Positions 57,114-64,000 of a DNA stretch of 64,000 nucleotides are shown here, piece after piece. The position numbers were made by a program, and so were the translations under genes. Position 1 is the stretch's first letter. Each line of letters begins with the position of its first letter. The notes beneath the pieces were generated by a model. The model saw only the letters and a program-made list of their open reading frames with translations. It did not search any database and was not told where the DNA came from. Source of the stretch: Dreissena polymorpha (Eukaryota; Mollusca; Bivalvia; Myida; Dreissenidae); assembly GCF_020536995.1 (NCBI RefSeq), contig NC_068358.1:3583043-3647042 (forward strand). The letters run 5' to 3'.

Positions 57114-60100
57114 ATGACGTTACTGAGTATTCTGATAGCAGCCTCGTTGCTGATTGGGACTCTCGCGCAGACGACATTCGACCCGACACGTAAGTTTCAA
57201 TCCACGAAAATAATAAATTCAACTTAAAGAATTAAATGCTCATGAATGCAATTAAAATCTTAGAACTCTGGTACACGAATTCGTTTTTCATTTGTTCAGT
57301 GAATTGAACGCTATTTAGTTAGTTTTGAACTGTAAAAAATGTAAGAGTGTTTTACATGAAATATGCAATACTATGTATATATGCATTGATGTTTGATATT
57401 ATTTTCATATCTGCGCATTACAATCGTGACAATTGAAACTAAAACAATCCCAATTATCGAACTTTAAACGTATGTAGTGAAATCCCTTCACCAAATCACT
57501 GAACTACACTGGATTTGTTACTTTCTAATGTTCCCATGTCCCCACCAGTGACAATCAACAGCTGCACGAATAGCTCCCTGGACATCACGCTCTATAACGC
57601 CTCGGACTCCGGTATCGTCTACATCCAGGGGCAGAGCGCCGCATGCCGTCTGCCAACCACTTCCGGTATCTCCACGCACTCCTTTGATTTCCGCTCCTGT
57701 AACATAGAATGGGTACGTTGAAATATTCGTTTTATTTTCTTGAACACATGAAATATCTATTTGACTGTATGAAAAAGCATTACACATCAGCCATTGTTGC
57801 CCGAATACACGTAAATACATTTGCATGGGCTTTGTCTCCATATTGAGTTTAAAGCGAACGTTCATAATGCAGCTCTAATTTAAGGAAGTCGTTTTTATCT
57901 TCGTCTGATCAAAAGTCAACGTTTCTTTGCAAGCGCTAGACGACTTATGTGCATTTATAAACAACTTCCCCACGTTCACAGGAAGAGTCGTTCAAACTGA
58001 TCGTACAAAAGAAGGCCCTCTATCAGACAGGGGCAGATAAGCAGATCCCTGTCATGTGTGTGGCAGACCTCGGGGACCTCACCGTCTCCAACAGTCTTGC
58101 TGCAGCGTAAGTTGCAAACAGAAATAGCACAAATATTGTTGAATGTAAAAATTAGTGACTCTTGAAATATTTATTCTGTAATATAATCCCTTCTTACGTA
58201 ATTTGGCTAAATTATCTTATCTGGATACATGTCAAAACGTATTATTAATACATATCGGTTAATAATGTTTCTGATAAAATATTATATTATAATGAAAATT
58301 GCGTACATTGTTCATTTTGTACATTTTGTTATTGAATTGGTGGGGATCTTCTTGTTTCCAAGTCTTCGTGTGCGATGCATAAACCTTAAAGAAATTCAGT
58401 CAACACATCAGACGTGCAAAACAATGAACTAAAGTATTCATCACAGGGCTGCCGAAACTATTAAACTAGCAAAAGAAAAGATTCATTCAAACTAAAATGG
58501 TTAAAAAACCTTTTCAATTTAAATTTTAGTGACAAGGCCGATGACTTGGGTCAGAATTTGACGGTCAAGCCCAGCGCCTTTATGACCTTGTACAAGGACG
58601 GAGTGGACATTAGCGGTCAAGTGGTCAAGCTGACCGACATCATCACCATGGTGATCGCACTCGACTCGAAATACAATCGTACGTTTTATTCAGTGTTAAT
58701 AGATAACTACAGTTAATTTGTTTGATATTTTATTGAAATATGTACCTACAAATCCTCATCTTTTTTATTATTAATAAAAAACACAAATAAGTCAACATAA
58801 GTGTTTAATATACTGTGGTGTACAAATCATCAACCGCTTAACATAGTATTATGAATGAACATTTTATTTGATTTGTTTTTTTCAGAGGACTTTGACATCA
58901 AGGTCAAGTATTGCGCAGCCGACACCATTGACATTATCACTGACGGGTAATACAATTATAGATGCAATATTTGGTTGACAATGAAGCGATATGCAATGTT
59001 CAGTGATTTCATTCCAAATGACCGCTAATGTCGCTGTAATACTACTTGTCAAAATGTTTTATATTAAAATGGGCCTTGCTCTGCGAAAAGAGGGTTTAAT
59101 GCATGTAAGAAAATTGTCGTCCCATGTTAGCCTGTGCAGTTCGCACAGGGACGACACTTTCCGATTTTATGATATTTTTTATAATAAAGAAAGTCTCTTC
59201 GTATTAAAAATCCAGTTTAGGTGGAAACTGTCGTCCCTGATTAGCCTTTGCGGACTAAACAAGCTAATCTGGGACAACACTTTACCCACATGCATTAAAT
59301 CCCCGGTCCACAGAGCGCGGCTCAAATGTATTGTAATGTGATAGCAGTGGAGCACAGCAAAAATCACGACTCAAAACGACATAAACCCCGGTAACCTCCA
59401 AGCCATATCATAACACAAGCATTCCAATATAAAATAGTATGTATACATGTATCTGCACACGTCTCCCTTCTGATATGTTTATACCACGATAAAAGGCATG
59501 TACTGAAGTCAAACACTTTTTTTCACCAGCTGCGCCGCGGACACGGACCTGTTCCCGCATATGTCCCGTATCTCCCAGGGAACCCTACAGGCCACGTTCG
59601 GCGCCTTCCGGACCACCAACCTCAACGGCGGCACCGTTGGCATGCCCTTCTCATGTACACTGCAAGTCTGTCTCGGCCTCTGTACCCCGGTGAGTAGAGT
59701 TCAGTGACGAGCGTATTAATAGGTACAATTGCTGCGCTTTTAAGACATGAACTGAACGGTTCGTTAATCAAAATGCGAATACATTCTTGTTAAATACTAG
59801 TGTTGATCCAGTTGATTAAAACGACTTGGAACGAAATTCGGATAGGACAACTGCGTAACGCAAATATCTTTTTAGACTGTTTGCACTGACGGCTCCGCGA
59901 GTTTCGGCCGTAAGAAGAGGTCCGCATTGAGCAAGCGCCAGGCGGAGTCGGGGAGCGGAGTTGACGACATCAGCGTCGGCACGGCCATCCGTATAGCCAC
60001 TGAGGAGGACACCATTCAAGGTGAAAACAAAACCTGAACACATGTTAGAGTTTGGAGTTACATAAGTAATATTTGTTCCATTTAGACAAATAGTTATTTT

Positions 60101-61111
60101 GAAATGATCACTTAACATGGTTTTTTTACAACGGTTTCCCCTAGATAAAAACATAAGAAATACCGTTATTTGTATTAAATTGCGATACAATTATTACAAG
60201 ACGACATGATTCTGTTTTGTCACACAACGAACTTGAACTAAGTTACTGCACGTTTGTCCGCGACGTCAAAGCGGGATTTAGCAAGCAAACATGAGCTGTA
60301 CTGTAAATGACTGAAAATGTGACAAAAAACAAAGTAAATATGCTTTACGAAACGATGTATGTTTGCGATACTGTATTAACCCATTTATGCCTAGCGTCTA
60401 GAAAAAAAGGCCTTGGCAAACAGCGTAGACCCAGATGAGACGCCGCATGATGCGGCGTCTAATCAGGGTCTGTGCTGTTTGCTTAAAGGAATTTCTGTAA
60501 GAAATATTCTCAATATAGAAATAAATATACTAGACATCCCTAATTTTGGAAATAAATTGATCCAATTTAGAAGGATGGGAGAGTCCACTAGGCATAAATG
60601 GGTTAATATTAAACGCACATTCCCTGGAAACACACGCAACATACGAATATGTTTGTTATACGTCCAGGGAGCTTTCACTGCGGATTTATACATATGAGCC
60701 GCGTTCTGAGAAAACTGGGCATAATGCATGTGCGTAAAGTGTCGTCCCAAATTAGCCTGTGAAGTCCGCACATGCTAATCAGGGACGACACTTTCCGCCT
60801 CAATTGGATTTTTGCTAAGAAGAGACCTCATTTAAACGAATCATGTCATAAAAGTGGCAAGCGAACTGCACAGGATAATCTGGGACGACACTTTACGCAC
60901 ATGCATTATGCACGGTTTTCTCAGAACACGACTCATATTTTCTCTCTCTTAAGGCCCAGAGGATGACGGCAACATGTGCATGAACCAAGGCGTCTTCGTG
61001 GCAATCGTCATCCCCCTGGTGGGCGGAACTGTCGTCTCTGCTGTCGCCGCCGTCGTTATGTTCCGGAAGTTCCAGGAAAAAGCCAGCCTCCTAAGCAAGC
61101 TGGGCGCCTAG
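57114..61111 (+). CDS. Zona pellucida (ZP) domain type I membrane protein, eight coding exons
   Basis: CDS exons: 57114-57189, 57549-57712, 57982-58106, 58530-58678, 58886-58946, 59530-59689, 59876-60020, 60954-61111; all junctions are GT-AG and in phase, 345 residues. There is a non-coding exon ending at 56130 and the ATG lies 23 bp into exon 2. Domains: signal peptide (MTLLSILIAASLLIGTLAQ); ZP-N (INSCTNSSLDITLYN, AACRLPTTS, FDFRSCNIEW, PVMCVADLG); ZP-C (KVKYCAADT, GCAADTDLFP, FGAFRT, PFSCTLQVCLGLC); a basic cleavage site RKKR (furin type) with a second basic site SKRQ; a spacer; a membrane helix (FVAIVIPLVGGTVVSAVAAVV); and a short cytoplasmic tail. By family, such proteins are cleaved at the basic site and polymerise into extracellular filaments or matrices. 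Here the ZP module is the whole ectodomain, with no EGF or other added domains. Introns carry three MITEs. Confidence 0.95.
59075..59330. mobile_element. Palindromic MITE in the sixth coding-exon intron of the ZP gene
   Basis: 'gctctgcgaaaagagggtttaatgcatgt' and 'acatgcattaaatccccggtccacagagcgc' are the inverted ends; inner arms carry 'gtcgtcccatgttagcctgtgcagttcgcacaggg' and 'gtcgtccctgattagcctttgcgga'. Confidence 0.88.
60380..60604. mobile_element. TTAA MITE, piggyBac-like target, in the last intron of the ZP gene
   Basis: TTAA then cccatttatgcctag at the left; ctaggcataaatggg then TTAA at the right. A central hairpin is 'agacgccgcatgatgcggcgtct'. Related to 22088-22317. Length is about 225 bp without a transposase. 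Confidence 0.9.
60692..60942. mobile_element. Palindromic MITE, best-preserved copy, beside the last ZP exon
   Basis: 'gagccgcgttctgagaaaactgggcataatgcatgtgcgtaaagtgtcgtccc' is mirrored by 'gggacgacactttacgcacatgcattatgcacggttttctcagaacacgactc'. It ends 12 bp before the acceptor tctctctcttaag of the terminal exon. Confidence 0.92.
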
Positions 61112-61192
61112 CAGTTATTCTTGGAACTTACATATATCACCGTATCACTGAAGGGTTGAAAGCAAGCGATGACCACTGAAATCATTTCTATC

Positions 61193-61199
61193 AATAAAA
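61193..61199 (+). terminator. Polyadenylation signal of the ZP gene
   Basis: aataaaa about 80 bp after the stop codon, followed by a T/G-rich stretch (ctagtttgtatttct). Confidence 0.75.
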
Positions 61200-62030
61200 T
61201 ATTTGACAGCATGCTATCTAGTTTGTATTTCTACTTTATACCAGTTTGCTCTGATAATAAGCCTGTTATATTGCAAGTGAACCACACCAGTTAACTTGTT
61301 CGTTATTTTGATTTCAAACGTCACAAAAAATGAAATACCTACAGGTAAATGTGTTTAATAATCAATTTACCAAAGTGATTTTTTATTTCATGTAAATGCT
61401 TACAATGCTTTTAATGGAATATATAATTTTATTTGTAAAAGTATATACTTTAATAAAAATATAAGTCCTTTAACCAAGTTTGTGCACCGGGTAAAATAAA
61501 GAATTGGCTAAGATCTAACAAGAATTGTTACATTTTTATGCTTTAATCGCATAATTCGGGCATATAATGTTTCAAACAATTATGTAAAAAATTTGTAGTG
61601 CAGCAATTTTAGGCAAGACTCATCGTCGGATACCCACGGCTGCTGATTACGCTCCGCTCATACATTTAGGAATGGAGAGTAACGTAATGAATAGACCGGG
61701 GGTTTCCGATGATGCGTAAGACTATGTATTCCTTAGAATAATTTCCAATTAATTGCCTATACAATTATTTACCAGGAACACATTCCATACAAATGGATTA
61801 CGCACGACAACGTCGCCATTTACTGCAAGTGAATGCGTTTAAGTACACTGGTATGGCAACATGATTCAATGAATAATGTTTTGTTTTTGCCCTCAGGATT
61901 AACGAAATGTCATGAAGATATTTCTTTGGGGGGCATTTACCACACCTCAAACTATAGGAAAGCATACGTGTGTTACATCTTTAAACGTGCGCTTTGATAA
62001 ACTCGCACTAAATGTTGCAAACCGAAACCT
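61200..62030. other. Intergenic, nothing recognised
   Basis: AT-rich sequence with no exon, TIR or repeat family that I can identify. Confidence 0.5.
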
Positions 62031-62490
62031 TTGTTTAGCTTGGCCAAAATATCATTTGTAAAAATATTCTGACCAAATTTCATGAATATTGGACAACACA
62101 TGTGACTTCTAGAGTGTTGTCAAGGTTTTTACTATAGCCATATTAGGTAAACTTCCCTGCCCCCTGGCGGCCACAACCGGAACTATTTCGTACTTATTTG
62201 AGATATAATAGGAACAAATGTTCGGACCAAGTTTCATGTAGATTGGACCATAAATGTGACTTCTATAGTGTTAAGAGTTTTCTTTTATTTGACATAGTGA
62301 CCTAGTTTTTTTCACCGAGAGACCCACTTTTGAACCAAGGTATTATTGGGACAAATGTTCTAAACAAATTCCATGGAGATCGTACAATACATGTGACCTC
62401 TATAGTGTTTACAAGGAACATTTGCAAATGTTGAGGACATACAATTCACAACGGACAAAATGCAATCATTTAAGTTCACCATAAGCAATG
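62030..62490. repeat. Diverged copy of the 15290 array family
   Basis: Three units with 'ctgaccaaatttcatgaatattgg', 'gtgacttctagagtgttgtcaagg', 'ccccctggcggcca' and a tail 'caacggacaaaatgcaatcatttaagttcacc'. It lacks the clear head. Confidence 0.8.
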
Positions 62491-62499
62491 TTTTCCATT

Positions 62500-64000
62500 C
62501 GCATCATTGATGCCAGAAGACACTGACCGTGTGGTATTTGACGGCATGGCGCTAGTACAAATATGAACACTCAACTGTCAGCTTGCCTCTTTTTATGACA
62601 TGGCATCTGAATACCTATCGCAAGTCCTGGGTAAGACTAGTAATATTTCACACAATGAATGACATTCAAATTTTAAAAAGATTGGAGGTGTTCTTTCGTT
62701 GCGGTGATACTACATGTATTATTATTGACATATCGACAACTGTCAATCAAACTCTTATCTAAATATCGATAGACCAATCAGCGATCGATAATTCGTATGC
62801 GCAGTTTGCTATCGACCTGTCCGCCATTTGCAATACAATGCCCAGCCGCATGGTTACGTTGACGTTGTTCAATGAGTTTCGTTTATTAAAAAAAACACCT
62901 AAATGTGCATTGGTTTAACGGTGTCAATTGGGTAAATGTAAATCGGACAGTCGGTATCCAGAAGGATAAGTTGGAGACATTGAATGTACACCATTTCCAA
63001 AGCCGAAACGTGGTCTTGACATGCGCGATTGGAAGTTTTAATGTGTAGAATTGCTTAAATCCTCGTAATAAAACGTTAATTTATTTCAGAACATTATCCA
63101 ATATATTGTATGTGTAGCACTTTTTATTATAAAGATTAAAAAAAAGAGTAAAATGATGCATTTTAAATATATTACGTTTATTTGTAAAATAATAGGGAAT
63201 TTCAGTACCCTCTTTCCGTAATTTAACAAAATCTCCCTTAATAATCGCTATTTTGTGTCAGAAACAAGTGCAGTCAATGTTATGTTAATATTTATCGATA
63301 AATGCCTGCGTAGAGGCGTTATTTATTACTTATATCATCGGTACACGTGGAAACTTAGGGGACGTCGGTACCCGCTCGAGCGTCTGATACATGCAGCTTC
63401 ATTATGAGTCTCACCGAAAACCCCGATAATGAACGTTATTGACTTTTTTCCAGAAAATGATGAAACTGATGTGTTATTTTCCGCTTTCAACTATAATTAT
63501 TGATAAATGTCTCAGCAGCAATGTTTAATACATGTATTATAAATACCACTTGTATATGTAAAACATGGGGATTTGAGTACCCGCTCGGTACTGTTAATAA
63601 TAATGTTGATACTTTAAGCCCGAAATCTTTACTTGAACAAACATGATACAGGACTTATTTCCATGCATTAAACCACATAAACAGAACATGTTATTCACAG
63701 GTTTGTACTAAATATCAAGTACAAAAAAGCTTTCAAATGTATTCCTAATATCGAAATAAACTATATGAAAAAAATAAAAATCGACTTGATTGAATACTCG
63801 CTTATACAAGCCTTTGGGATTCTTTTCGAAGTTCAGTTAGAAAGAAATTATTGTAAATTTAACAACCTACTGTGTACATGAGAGGTATATACATGCTAAA
63901 GATATTTCAAAATTTCGTTTTGGTGTTCGTATTTATCATATACGGATACATCTGCATATTGGCATACATCTATAAAATGTGGCAATTTCCAAACACTAAA
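62500..64000. other. Intergenic to the window end, nothing recognised
   Basis: Two weakly similar stretches near 63270-63390 and 63500-63590 share 'gataaatg' and 'gtacccgctcg', perhaps an old local duplication. No gene seen. Confidence 0.4.

Overview
The window looks like nuclear DNA from a bivalve mollusc. It is AT-rich, its genes have many introns, and it is packed with repeats of bivalve type (AGATTAGCCTGTGCA palindromic elements, 'gaccttgacctttgacctagtgacc' tandem arrays, 'accaagtttcatgaagattgg' arrays, cccccgccataggcgg elements). A heterodont such as Dreissena is my guess from the repeat vocabulary; nothing in the window proves it.

Four host protein-coding loci can be assembled by hand, with splice signals and codon phases checked exon by exon. 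(1) Minus strand, 21389 down to 3409: a BTB-BACK-Kelch protein in nine exons with an acidic C-terminal tail. Its first exon was not found. (2) Plus strand, 32507 to 42497: a gene I do not recognise. It encodes a signal peptide, three tandemly duplicated exons of about 25 codons, a transmembrane exon followed by clustered cysteines, and a tail exon with a PPSY motif. Its transmembrane exon is split by a 4.75-kb LINE with both ORFs open, flanked by a perfect 7-bp target duplication. (3) Plus strand, 45567 to 46724: an intronless rhodopsin-like GPCR with an exact 17-residue tandem duplication in extracellular loop 2. (4) Plus strand, about 56090 to 61200: a complete ZP-domain membrane protein with a TATA box, a non-coding first exon, a furin site, a transmembrane helix and a polyA signal.

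Layout: 1-760 is a 58-bp satellite derived from a common palindromic element. 3.4-21.4 kb is the kelch gene, whose introns hold most of the tandem repeats, including a 23-bp minisatellite that copies the gene's own splice acceptor. 21.4-32.5 kb is intergenic, with MITE-like elements, a (TA)n tract and an old dispersed duplication. 32.5-42.5 kb is the novel membrane protein and the LINE. 42.5-56 kb holds the GPCR, a 40-bp minisatellite and several TIR elements, two of them carrying tRNA-like sequence. 56-61.2 kb is the ZP gene. 61.2-64 kb is intergenic.

The genes share no evident pathway. The most unusual locus is the unnamed membrane protein at 32.5-42.5 kb: its tandem exon birth, its change of exon phase that the next exon accommodates, and its apparent disruption by a young LINE can all be read directly from the sequence.
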